Shown here one piece after another: positions 1-7,020 of a stretch of DNA of 10,067 nt. Each line of letters opens with the position of its first letter. The stretch's first letter is position 1. The notes beneath the pieces are model-generated. The model was not told the origin of the DNA. It worked only from the letters and a program-made list of their open reading frames with translations, and did no database searches. Made by a program: the position numbers and the translations under genes. The DNA is from Candidatus Bathyarchaeota archaeon BA1 (lineage in GTDB: Archaea > Thermoproteota > Bathyarchaeia > Bathyarchaeales > Bathyarchaeaceae). The stretch covers positions 1 to 10,067 of the forward strand of contig LIHJ01000080.1 in NCBI GenBank assembly GCA_001399805.1. The letters run 5' to 3'.

Positions 1-90
1 TTTTTCTACGTGGAATAGGGACCGCCCATCATGTCATGGTAAACCTTAAGAGGAGAGACACATCATTGTCAAGGGGCTGGAGGAAATCAC

Positions 91-444
91 ATGCCCTGCA
101 CCGTTGTGGTTTGCGGTTTCTTCGGAGACACGGGGAAAGGGAAGATCATCTCCTACCTTTCATTGAAGGACAAGATCGAGGTGGCTGTAAGGGCTGGGGT
201 TGGCCCCAATGCGGGTCACACCGTGGTTTACAAGGGCAAGGAGTATAAGATGCGGATGTTACCGAGCACCTTCCTTTATGATAAATGCCGCTTATTGATG
301 GGTCCTGGTGTTGTGATTAACCCAGAAATTGTCCTTCAAGAGGTACAATCAACCCGATCTGCTGATAGGGTTGGTGTTGACCCTCAATGCGCCGTCATCG
401 AACATGCATGCCTCGTGGACAGAAGAAAGGAGCTAGAGGGTTAA
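91..444 (+). pseudogene. purA: adenylosuccinate synthetase, truncated N-terminal fragment
   Basis: PurA joins IMP and aspartate using GTP in the first AMP-specific step of purine synthesis. The 117 residues match the N-terminal third of the family. They show a GTP-binding loop written GDTGKGK (residues 12-18, usually GDEGKGK), then PNAGHTVV (39-46), LLMGPGVVINPE (68-79) and a DPQCAVIE segment (97-104). D13 and H43, the positions of the usual catalytic Asp and His, are kept; the Glu after D13 is Thr. The ATG has a GGAGGA ribosome site at 79-84, six bases upstream. Archaeal PurA is about 340 residues, so roughly two thirds are missing, including the nucleotide-base and aspartate regions. The frame ends at TAA 442-444, yet the same frame downstream reads KKIGST at 469-486, matching the family's next motif. 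I infer a non-functional remnant produced by a nonsense mutation plus loss of the 3' part. Confidence 0.8.
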
Positions 445-489
445 TTTAAAAAGCCTCACCGAAATGGGAAGAAAATTGGTTCAACCGAG
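445..489 (+). pseudogene. residual purA sequence after the premature stop
   Basis: Read in the same frame as the purA fragment, the bases after the TAA encode FKKPHRNGKKIGSTETE. Intact PurA has a K-I-G-S/T-T-G-T/S-G block shortly after the DR segment, so KKIGST at 469-486 is in the expected order, frame and approximate place. Similarity fades after about 489, where the transporter gene sequence takes over. The stretch overlaps the first codons of the annotated binding-protein gene in another frame. The match is short, and only a full PurA alignment would settle it. Confidence 0.5.
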
Positions 490-1633
490 ACGGAAATCCC
501 GATTCAGGCTTTTCCCGAGTCGTGGATACATCCTCCTTTTCAGCGGGGTGCTCATCGGCTTTTTGATTTTCTCAGCCCTTTCCCTCATTTTTTCGAGAGT
601 AGGTCCGACTGTCACCGAAGGAGGCATGCCAACCAGCATTGAGTTTGAGTTCCTTTACACGAGCGAGAAACAAAGCTGGATTGAACAGGTTACACCCGAT
701 TTCGAGCGATGGTTCTTTGAAAGATTCGGCATGAAGGTTTACGTGAAGCTTGTGGTGGGAGGAACCCACGAAACCGTGAATCTTCTCCTCTGGGGAAGCA
801 TAAAGCCAGCCGCTTGGAGCCCAGCATCAAGCATCTGGATACCCTACATAAACATGAAGTGGCGAGGACTTGGAAATGACAAAGACATAGCCGTAGACTG
901 GGCACCATTGGTCTTATCCCCCGTTGTTATAGCTGGCTGGAGGTCTTTCCTTCAAAAACACAACGTGAGTGGCTTTAAGGATCTAAATCGATTGGCGTTG
1001 GAGGGTATTAGCTACAAGTATGGGCATCCTGATCCATTGCTCAGTAATGGCGGGACCATGGTAGTGGTTCTCGAGTTCGCTGAGGCAAGCGGTAAGAAAC
1101 CCGAGGAACTTACTGCTAACGATTTCAAAAATGAGACCGTGTTAAGCTTCGTTAGAAGAATCGAATCTAAGGCGGTGGCGTATGGAAAAAGCACAGGGTT
1201 TTTTGGTGCGTGGGCAGCAGAAAATGGGCCGTCAGCCATCGACTGTTTCGGCGTATATGAAAGCGTGGTTTTAGACAATTCATTAAAGGCCCAGAAAAAG
1301 TGGGGTGAGTCCTTAGTTGCAATCTATCCCCAGGGTGGGACGCTCTTTTCCGATCATCCCTTCATAATTCTTGATGCGCCCTGGGTTGGCAAATGGGAGA
1401 GATTTGCAGCGGCGCAGTATCTTCTATACCTTTTGAGGGAGGAGAGTCAAGAGAGGGCGCAGAAACATGGATTTCGGCCAGCAAACCCAAGCGTGCCTCT
1501 TGACAAAAGCGTCTTTAATGAGAAAAATGGGGTTCAATACGAAATTCGTGTGCCCGTCTTAAAGGCGTTACCGGGCGAAGCGATGGATGCCCTCTTCAGC
1601 GTTTGGACCGCTGTGAGAAATCCAGGAATATAA
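464..1633 (+). CDS. ABC importer substrate-binding protein, membrane-anchored
   Basis: The protein has 389 residues. A basic N-terminus (RRKSRFR) and a hydrophobic segment at about residues 22-44 would tether it to the outer face of the membrane. The rest looks like a type 2 periplasmic binding fold. It has an early strand FEFLYTSEKQSWIEQV, then WSPASSIWIPYIN near 118-130, LSNGGTMVVVLEFAE, a YGKSTGFFG turn and a late SDHPFIILDAPW. These segments resemble binding domains of the molybdate/sulfate-like group, including those fused to VWA domains in bacteria. The ligand cannot be told from sequence. It is the first gene of an operon, with the permease starting 21 bases after its stop. The start is uncertain: ATG 464 has no clear ribosome site and lies in leftover purA sequence. 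A TATA-like TTTAAAAA at 445-452 would start transcripts near 471-476, so the in-frame TTG at 476 is an alternative. Confidence 0.85.
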   Translation: MGRKLVQPRRKSRFRLFPSRGYILLFSGVLIGFLIFSALSLIFSRVGPTVTEGGMPTSIEFEFLYTSEKQSWIEQVTPDFERWFFERFGMKVYVKLVVGGTHETVNLLLWGSIKPAAWSPASSIWIPYINMKWRGLGNDKDIAVDWAPLVLSPVVIAGWRSFLQKHNVSGFKDLNRLALEGISYKYGHPDPLLSNGGTMVVVLEFAEASGKKPEELTANDFKNETVLSFVRRIESKAVAYGKSTGFFGAWAAENGPSAIDCFGVYESVVLDNSLKAQKKWGESLVAIYPQGGTLFSDHPFIILDAPWVGKWERFAAAQYLLYLLREESQERAQKHGFRPANPSVPLDKSVFNEKNGVQYEIRVPVLKALPGEAMDALFSVWTAVRNPGI

Positions 1634-1641
1634 CCCTAACT

Positions 1642-1650
1642 GGGAGGACG
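1642..1650 (+). promoter_or_regulatory. ribosome binding site setting the GTG start of the permease
   Basis: GGGAGGACG contains GGAGG at 1643-1647, seven bases before the GTG at 1655. A nearby ATG at 1653 is in another frame and stops after five codons. The in-frame ATG at 1667 is farther from the site, so GTG 1655 is the best start. Confidence 0.6.
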
Positions 1651-1654
1651 ACAT

Positions 1655-3361
1655 GTGCATAGTTCCATGAGGGAGGTGGATAAACAGGAACTTATTTCCA
1701 TCATCGCCGTGTTCGCAACAGTCATGAGCCTCATCATTTTCGTGTTTTTGCCAAGCTTTTTTCTGATCTCCTTCACGTTTACCAAATGGAGCGATATTTA
1801 CAATGAAGTCTTTGCAAACGCCTTCATTAAGGATGAAAATTGGATACAAATACAAAGGCATCTAGCCTTGTCCCTTCGTATCGCCCTTTTTACAGTCATT
1901 TTGGATTTCCTCTTCGGCATACCTCTCGCATACCTATTGGCCCGCAGGAGGTTTCCAGGGAAGGCCTTGCTTGAGGACATCATCACCTTCCCATTGGTAA
2001 TCCCCACGTCAGGTTTCGGCTTCGCGTCATTGATAACGTGGACAGGTATCACTGGTTTAGGGATGCTGCTGGGAAGAGGAATAGTCGAAGCAAACTACCT
2101 GATTCCATTTGTTAATATCCCCTTCTTGATTTTGGTTGTACATGTTGCGCTGACGTTTCCCTATATAGTTCGAACGTTACAAGCAAAACTTGAGGATTTA
2201 GAGCCAGTGTTTGAGCAGGCCTCACGAACCTTAGGTGCCTCTTCCCTAACGACTTTCAGAAGGATAGTCTTTCCCCTCTCTCTTCCGGCAATATTTTCGG
2301 GCGGGGTCTTAGCTTTCGCCAGATCCCTCGGGGAAACAGGCGCAACCATGGTGGTGGCAAGCATCTACACAACTGCCCCTTTGGCCATTGTTCGTTGGGT
2401 CTTCGAATTTAAATTTGCTTCCGCCTCATTTCTCGGGTGCATTCTGATCGTTATCGCTTCCGCGGCGATTCTTCCCATAGAGTTTTTCATGCAGAAAAGG
2501 GGGATTATGGCATTGCCTAGTCTCTTCTCAGCCCTACGCGTTGAGAGAAAAATCTTGAGGAGAGAGAGGTTCGCATCCAGAAGAATGGCTTGGATCAAAG
2601 ACTTTCTCGGCTTGACCGCCATTGTTCTGTTGGTGATCGTGCCCGTAGCCGTTGTGTTGAATTCCGTGGCTCTGTCTTGGGCTCATGACCCCTACACTGG
2701 CGAGATAGAGAAGGGGGTGCTCTACCAATTATTCGGGCCATCAAACTACTTCTCAACATTGTTGAGGGCCACCCTTGTTTCTGTGACCGCAGCATTTATC
2801 TCCACTTACGTGGCCACTTGTATAGCCATTCCCTCGGTATATTTGATTGAACGATACAAACCCGGTAGGCTCATCAGGTCTCTGCTAAGAATCCCGCTGA
2901 TAGTCCCCACCTCCGCATTAGGTTTGTCCGTTCTCCTTCTTTGGGGACCAGGAGGGTTAAAACTGGTGAATCCAGGTATTTGGCTCATAATCTTGACCCA
3001 TATCGTGTTCTCTGTCCCAGTGGTTGTGGAGCCCACCATAGCGGCTTTTGAGGGGTCAGAGATCCCAATGTACGAGGGTGCAGCCCGAACCTTGGGCGCG
3101 GCACCATACGACGCTGTTGAGACGATCTCCCTACCATTGTTAAAGCGTGGGATTCTCGCAGGGGTTATTCTATCCTTTACGCATTCTCTGGGCGAGACCG
3201 GCGCAACCTTTTTGGTCATGGGGAGTGATGTGACCATTCCACCACTGGTTGTGAACATGGTCGAGGCGCTCGCAATACCTGCAGCCCTTTTTGCATCCGC
3301 ATATTTAATCGCTCTATCCCTCATACTTCTTTTCATCTTTAGGGTGGTGACAAAGAAATGA
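1655..3361 (+). CDS. ABC importer permease, two fused transmembrane halves
   Basis: This 568-residue membrane protein forms the importer channel. It consists of two homologous halves of about six membrane segments each, joined by a charged linker near residues 292-313. Each half has the cytoplasmic EAA loop that docks on the ATPase: FEQASRTLGASSLTTFRRIV (about 186-205) and YEGAARTLGAAPYDAVETIS (about 473-492). Each loop is followed by the same SLGETGAT motif (224-231 and 511-518). That motif is typical of the sulfate/molybdate/tungstate permease branch. Fusion of both halves in one chain is also known from Fe(III) (FbpB) and thiamine (ThiP) importers, so one chain can replace a homodimer or heterodimer. 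The start is GTG with a good ribosome site. It lies between the binding protein and the ATPase on the same strand, so the three very likely form one transporter. Confidence 0.92.
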   Translation: MHSSMREVDKQELISIIAVFATVMSLIIFVFLPSFFLISFTFTKWSDIYNEVFANAFIKDENWIQIQRHLALSLRIALFTVILDFLFGIPLAYLLARRRFPGKALLEDIITFPLVIPTSGFGFASLITWTGITGLGMLLGRGIVEANYLIPFVNIPFLILVVHVALTFPYIVRTLQAKLEDLEPVFEQASRTLGASSLTTFRRIVFPLSLPAIFSGGVLAFARSLGETGATMVVASIYTTAPLAIVRWVFEFKFASASFLGCILIVIASAAILPIEFFMQKRGIMALPSLFSALRVERKILRRERFASRRMAWIKDFLGLTAIVLLVIVPVAVVLNSVALSWAHDPYTGEIEKGVLYQLFGPSNYFSTLLRATLVSVTAAFISTYVATCIAIPSVYLIERYKPGRLIRSLLRIPLIVPTSALGLSVLLLWGPGGLKLVNPGIWLIILTHIVFSVPVVVEPTIAAFEGSEIPMYEGAARTLGAAPYDAVETISLPLLKRGILAGVILSFTHSLGETGATFLVMGSDVTIPPLVVNMVEALAIPAALFASAYLIALSLILLFIFRVVTKK

Positions 3362-3392
3362 TGCCACATAATAGCTCAAAATACCACTTCCC

Positions 3393-3400
3393 GAGGGTGA
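3393..3400 (+). promoter_or_regulatory. ribosome binding site for the ATPase GTG start
   Basis: GAGGGTGA lies seven bases before GTG 3408. It is close to the archaeal anti-16S pairing sequence GGAGGTGA and supports the non-ATG start. Confidence 0.6.
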
Positions 3401-3407
3401 AAACAAA

Positions 3408-4517
3408 GTGCCAGAGGTTAAACTGGTAAACCTAGCCAAAACCTTTGAAAAGGGACGAATCATCGCGGTGGATCATGTGAATCTGCTAATTCATGACAAG
3501 GAGTATTTGACTCTACTGGGTCCGAGCGGCTGTGGAAAAACCACCATGCTGCGGATGATGGCGGGCCTGATTAAACCCGACGAGGGAGAAATATACATCG
3601 ATGAGCGTCTTGTGACCCACCTGCCCCCGGAAGATCGGGACATCGGGTATGTTTTCCAAAACTATGCACTATTTCCACACATGAATGTCTGGGATAACGT
3701 AACGTACGGTCCGCGGGTGAAGGCTTGGGAAGAAGAGAGAAGCGAGGAGGTTGGGCGTGAGATGCTGGGGATGGTTCGACTTTACGAGCGTTCAGACGCT
3801 GTTCCACAAGAGCTGAGCGGTGGAATGATGCAAAGGGTTGCTTTAGCCAGAGCATTGGCTGCTGGCGCCAGACTTTTGTTGCTAGACGAACCCCTAGGCG
3901 CCCTGGACGCCAAGATCAGGTTTGAATTGAGGTATGAATTGAGAAAGCTTGTGAAAGACCTTGGATTGACCGCGATCCATGTTACCCACGATCAGGGAGA
4001 GGCCATGGCCATTTCTGACAGAATCGCAGTGATGAAGAAAGGGAAGATTCTGCAGGTTGGGACACCACAGGAGCTGTATATGAGTCCTCAGCATGTTTTT
4101 GTGGCTAATTTCATCGGAGAATCCAATTTTCTTGAGGGCCACATTGTGGAGGTGGATGAGAAGGGATCGGTTATCGAGTTGCGTGGAGGGTTGATTGTTC
4201 GCACCATTGACAAAATGAAAAACAAAGGTGAACGAGTAGTTTTAGCCGTTAGACCAGAAACCCTCATGATGGAGAAAGGCCGAAAAAAGAGGTTCAATTT
4301 GTTGTTTGGTCGTATTGAGAGGTTTAGGTTCGAGGGTACAAACATACGATACGAGATCAGGCTTAAAAATGAAGACATGGTGGTAATAGTCCGCCCCGCG
4401 TTGATAGGCGAGTGGCTGAATGTAGGCGATGAGGTTACAATCAGTTTTCCTCCTGACAAAATTTCTGTGTTCACATATCCAACCAAGGGGTTGAGGGAGG
4501 AGCTGGCATTAGAATAG
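3408..4517 (+). CDS. ABC importer ATPase with C-terminal TOBE-like domain
   Basis: This is the 369-residue cytoplasmic motor of the importer, hydrolysing ATP to drive uptake. All catalytic motifs are present: Walker A GPSGCGKT (38-45), Q-loop glutamine 84 in YVFQNYALFPH, signature LSGGM (136-140), Walker B LLLLDEP (156-162), D-loop GALD (164-167) and switch histidine 194 in HVTHD. The signature reads LSGGMMQR where LSGGQQQR is usual, so the glutamine after the two glycines is methionine. Residues from about 240 form the extra regulatory/TOBE-like region typical of PotA, FbpC, CysA and MalK-type ATPases. The start is 46 bases after the permease stop. Sequence alone does not separate the spermidine, iron, sulfate and molybdate subtypes; the permease motif favours an oxyanion-like group, which is inference. 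Confidence 0.93.
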   Translation: MPEVKLVNLAKTFEKGRIIAVDHVNLLIHDKEYLTLLGPSGCGKTTMLRMMAGLIKPDEGEIYIDERLVTHLPPEDRDIGYVFQNYALFPHMNVWDNVTYGPRVKAWEEERSEEVGREMLGMVRLYERSDAVPQELSGGMMQRVALARALAAGARLLLLDEPLGALDAKIRFELRYELRKLVKDLGLTAIHVTHDQGEAMAISDRIAVMKKGKILQVGTPQELYMSPQHVFVANFIGESNFLEGHIVEVDEKGSVIELRGGLIVRTIDKMKNKGERVVLAVRPETLMMEKGRKKRFNLLFGRIERFRFEGTNIRYEIRLKNEDMVVIVRPALIGEWLNVGDEVTISFPPDKISVFTYPTKGLREELALE

Positions 4518-4730
4518 CGATATTCAAGAATTTTAACCCCGTCCTTCTACTTGTTATCCCTTATTTGAGGGATGGTGCGTGTCATCTTCTTTAAGGCGTT
4601 TGTTAGCAAGGGGAAGTCCGTATCGTGAATTACTCGCTCCTAAAGGGGATACACCTTTGTTGGATTTTGCGATTTCCTAACCTCTCAGCTTGCCAATCAT
4701 GATCGTGTTGCTTTTGGTTCAATCATCTTC
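4518..4730. other. intergenic region between the ATPase and the isomerase remnant
   Basis: No intact gene is visible. The frame of the downstream remnant stays open back to about 4644 (after TAA 4641-4643), but the residues encoded there do not match a motif I recognise. No clear hairpin terminator is seen; only short T-rich tracts follow the ATPase stop. Confidence 0.4.
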
Positions 4731-5018
4731 TTGCGCGCGCTTACCGCATACACGGAGCTGAGTCGAGGACAGAGGGTCACCATTGCAAGGATGGGAAGGG
4801 GGCTCAAAGAGATATTGATAATGAGTGGGAAAATCATCGACCAGAAATATGGCTACGACTGCAGAAACACCGTCTTCATAAAAGTCAACGACGTATCCGC
4901 CTTCCTCCGAAATACTTCCTCTGAAATATTATGGCAACCACCACCTCGTTTATGGAGATGCGTGGTGCCACTAATCAACTTATGCCAAATCCTTGGGGTC
5001 CGGGCAATAAAGATTTAA
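4731..5018 (+). pseudogene. C-terminal remnant of an L-fucose/L-arabinose isomerase-like gene
   Basis: The frame from 4731 encodes GQRVTIARMGR, then LIMSGKIID, GYDCRNTVFIKVND and finally LCQILGV. This order matches the C-terminal domain of fucose/arabinose isomerase-like proteins, which interconvert aldoses and ketoses. The expected GNHH(L/V)VYGD segment is missing from this frame but present one frame over at 4933-4959 (GNHHLVYGD), where the frame hits TAA at 4972-4974. The reading must shift near 4920-4932 and shift back near 4960-4980 to recover LCQILGV and the natural end at TAA 5016-5018. The N-terminal domains, normally several hundred residues, are absent. With two frameshifts, no start region and heavy truncation, this is a decayed gene, not a 95-residue protein. 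The family assignment rests on motif recognition. Confidence 0.65.
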
Positions 5019-5020
5019 AA
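5014..5020 (+). promoter_or_regulatory. TATA-like box for the eL22-like gene
   Basis: TTTAAAA with an A-rich flank on its 5' side lies about 45 bases before ATG 5064. A transcript starting about 25 bases downstream would carry a leader of roughly 20 bases. The box overlaps the stop codon of the isomerase remnant. Confidence 0.4.
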
Positions 5021-5063
5021 CTGTTGTCCATATAAGGAGCAGCTGAAAAGTTGGAAGTGGAAC

Positions 5064-5357
5064 ATGCAAAGCCTCATAATTGAGATCTCCGAGCTTCGCG
5101 ATAGGGACGGTGATCAGAAGGTGAAAGACTTGACAGATTTCTTGAAGGACAGAGTGAAGGCAAAGATCAATGTTTCAGGAACTGGGATCACCCTAAGATA
5201 CGAAGAGGGGAGGGCTCCCTCGAAAGCATATCTAAGGGTGCTCCTTCGAAAATTCCTGCATAAAGCGGAGCTAAAAGAGCAATTCCGCGTGATCTCAGGC
5301 AAAGAAAACACTTTTATCATAAAGGAGAGGAAGCGGGTTGAGTTGGAGGAAGAATAG
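5064..5357 (+). CDS. ribosomal protein eL22-like small protein
   Basis: This 97-residue basic protein resembles eukaryotic large-subunit protein eL22. It begins with a strand (SLIIEIS), then a helix (KVKDLTDFLKDRVKAKINV) matching the eL22 segment that ends FLQERIKVNG. Next come a strand pair (GITLRYEEG) and the most telling part: SKAYLRVLLRKFLHKAELKE followed by QFRVISGKENTF. Eukaryotic eL22 has [20 protein letters not shown] followed by WLRVVA at the same place. Both end in an acidic tail, here ELEEE. The usual eL22 length is 110-130 residues, so this is a compact version lacking the N-terminal extension. eL22 is not part of the standard archaeal ribosome but has been reported from some lineages close to eukaryotes. 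The gene is transcribed alone, with no ribosomal protein neighbours. It could instead be a related RNA-binding protein; structural comparison would decide. Confidence 0.7.
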   Translation: MQSLIIEISELRDRDGDQKVKDLTDFLKDRVKAKINVSGTGITLRYEEGRAPSKAYLRVLLRKFLHKAELKEQFRVISGKENTFIIKERKRVELEEE

Positions 5358-5389
5358 ATTTTTCATCGTCCCTTTATGATTGGTTAAAG

Positions 5390-5398
5390 TTATTAAAT
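5390..5398 (+). promoter_or_regulatory. TATA-like box for the saccharopine dehydrogenase-like gene
   Basis: TTATTAAAT is centred about 36 bases before ATG 5430, giving a predicted transcript start near 5420 and a very short leader. This supports ATG 5430 over the upstream TTG 5406, which would lie before the transcript start. Confidence 0.4.
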
Positions 5399-5429
5399 CT
5401 TAAGATTGTTCACACCGTGGTGGCAAAGT

Positions 5430-6617
5430 ATGAGAATACTGGCACTTGGAATAGGGAAGATGGGATCCGCCCTACTCAAAGACCTAATCAGAAGCCACGA
5501 GGTGTCTGAGGTCGTTGCTGGTGATATCGACATCCAAAGGCTGAGGCAGTATGTTAACCAGTTGGGGAGCGATAAAGTAAAAGCAGAATACATCGATGTA
5601 ACGGACCGTAAAAAACTCCTTAAGTTGATGAAGGGTGGGTTTGATGTGATCGCGAACACACTCATAAGAGAGTACAACCTGGAAGTGACAAAAGCCGCCA
5701 TAAGCGCGGGAGTAGACATTGTTGATATAGGCTCCCCACCTGAAGTATTTGGCCTGGATAGAGGAGCTAAGGATGCTGGGGTGACCATTGTGCCCTCATG
5801 TGGGTTGGATCCAGGAATCGACAGAATCCTTGAGGGATATGGAGCAAGAAAATTGGATAGGGTGGAAGAAATTTACATGTGGTGTGGAGGTTTCCCGCAG
5901 AAGGATACCCCTGGATACAACAACCCACTACGATACAAAATTGCATGGTATTGGACGGGGGCAATACGAACTAACCTCGGAAAAGTGAGAATACTCAGGG
6001 ACGGCGAGGTTGTTGAGGTGGAAAAATTAACCGGACCTGGAAATCCAGAAAGTATAACATTTCCTGAACCCATAGGAGAATGCGAGGCTTTCTATACGGG
6101 CGCACCTTTCGATCTCATTGAGCACCTTTGCTTAAAAGATACGAAAAACGCTTGGCACAAAACTGTGCGCTGGAAAGGGCACTGTGACATGTGGACAAAG
6201 TTAATTGCCCTGGGCCTCACGAGCAGTGAACCCCTAAAAGTGAAAGGATGCGAAATAACGCCAATGGAGTTCTGGATCGAACTGGGAAATAGAATGCTTC
6301 AGTATGAAAAGGGGGAGGGAGACCTGGTGGTTCAGAGGGTTCATGTGGCAGGTGAAAAAAGCGGAGAGAAGACGCAATGCGCTTACGAACTGATCGACTT
6401 TTATGACAAGGAAAACGATGTAACAGCAATGGGTCGCACCACAGCCTATCCATGCTCAATTGTGAGCCAAATGATTGCACGCGGCGACGTAAAGGAGAAA
6501 GGCGTAGTACACGCTGGGAAAATCGGATGGAATGCTGAGCTAGCCAATAAATTCTTCACCGAACTCGCAAAAAGAAACATCCGCATCGCTGAAACAATGA
6601 CCCAGCCACTGGCCTAG
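5430..6617 (+). CDS. saccharopine dehydrogenase-like NAD(P)-dependent oxidoreductase
   Basis: With the ATG at 5430 the protein has 395 residues. It opens with a Rossmann nucleotide-binding fingerprint, LGIGKMG (residues 6-12), then an acidic strand end AGDID. VDIVDIGSPPEVF and PSCGLDPGID (about 122-131) are hallmarks of the saccharopine dehydrogenase/reductase family, where the SCG-DPG loop joins the cofactor and substrate domains. The C-terminal part carries aromatic and Lys/His-rich segments such as WHKTVRWKGHCDMW. Known family members act in lysine metabolism, but many archaeal homologues have no assigned substrate, so the reaction here is open. The upstream in-frame TTG 5406 would add eight residues (MFTPWWQS) before the conserved start. 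ATG 5430 follows GGTGG at 5419-5423 and is preferred. It appears to be transcribed alone and ends head-on against a minus-strand gene, the two stop codons overlapping. Confidence 0.85.
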   Translation: MRILALGIGKMGSALLKDLIRSHEVSEVVAGDIDIQRLRQYVNQLGSDKVKAEYIDVTDRKKLLKLMKGGFDVIANTLIREYNLEVTKAAISAGVDIVDIGSPPEVFGLDRGAKDAGVTIVPSCGLDPGIDRILEGYGARKLDRVEEIYMWCGGFPQKDTPGYNNPLRYKIAWYWTGAIRTNLGKVRILRDGEVVEVEKLTGPGNPESITFPEPIGECEAFYTGAPFDLIEHLCLKDTKNAWHKTVRWKGHCDMWTKLIALGLTSSEPLKVKGCEITPMEFWIELGNRMLQYEKGEGDLVVQRVHVAGEKSGEKTQCAYELIDFYDKENDVTAMGRTTAYPCSIVSQMIARGDVKEKGVVHAGKIGWNAELANKFFTELAKRNIRIAETMTQPLA

Positions 6618-6988
6618 ACCCTTCTCCTCTTTTCAAAAGTCTCCTGAAGCCTTAAGATATGACCCCGTGCTAACAATGTTTTCCTGCGTGCTTCATGAAG
6701 CTCACCGACAACAACACTACCTTTGGCTTCCCTAAGCAGGTCCTGAGCCAAAATGAGTGCAGGTCCAATATCGACCTGTCTCGAATCCAAATCAAGCTTC
6801 TGTGAGGGGCTTTTAAATTCTTCTTGGTGTGTGATGGAAAAAAGGAAAAGGGCATATTCTAGATCTGAGGCTGCCCTCCAAACCGTGCTCACCGCGCCCT
6901 CTTCATCCTTTTTCACGAGGGCTTTCACCGAATTTTCAAGATGGTTAATTGCTGACTCGATTGTACTGGCTATCTTTTCCCGCATCAT
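6614..6988 (-). CDS. small all-helical hypothetical protein
   Basis: I do not recognise a family with confidence. The 124 residues are predicted mostly helical: an N-terminal helix pair (about 3-52) with regular hydrophobic spacing, a polar loop KSPSQKLDLDSRQ (about 59-71), and two more helices ending in a basic EKRRRV tail. The first helices look somewhat like HEPN-type four-helix proteins, but the HEPN R-x(4-6)-H motif is not present. It lies 32 bases downstream of the phosphoribosyltransferase gene on the same strand, without a clear promoter between them, so the two are probably co-transcribed. The start is the first of two adjacent ATG codons (6988 or 6985), with no strong ribosome site to choose. 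Its stop overlaps the stop of the convergent oxidoreductase gene in the bases CTAG. Confidence 0.65.
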   Translation of the reverse strand: MMREKIASTIESAINHLENSVKALVKKDEEGAVSTVWRAASDLEYALFLFSITHQEEFKSPSQKLDLDSRQVDIGPALILAQDLLREAKGSVVVGELHEARRKTLLARGHILRLQETFEKRRRV

Positions 6989-7020
6989 CCCATATCCAGA
7001 TATATCGAAAGATTTGGCAC

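Noticed and set aside
36..248. Plus-strand 70-codon frame near the left edge
   Set aside because: It overlaps the purA fragment in another frame and its translation shows no domain.
2806..3369. Minus-strand 187-codon frame inside the permease gene
   Set aside because: It is the antisense of a well-supported membrane permease; its length follows from the codon usage of that gene.
4088..4486. Minus-strand 132-codon frame inside the ATPase gene
   Set aside because: It lies entirely within a gene with all ABC ATPase motifs and has no recognisable domain.
5393..5788. Minus-strand 131-codon Ser-rich frame opposite the oxidoreductase
   Set aside because: It is antisense to the Rossmann domain of the oxidoreductase and has low-complexity composition.
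6614..6988. HEPN ribonuclease assignment for the small helical protein
   Set aside because: The required R-x(4-6)-H motif is not present; only the general helical pattern is similar.
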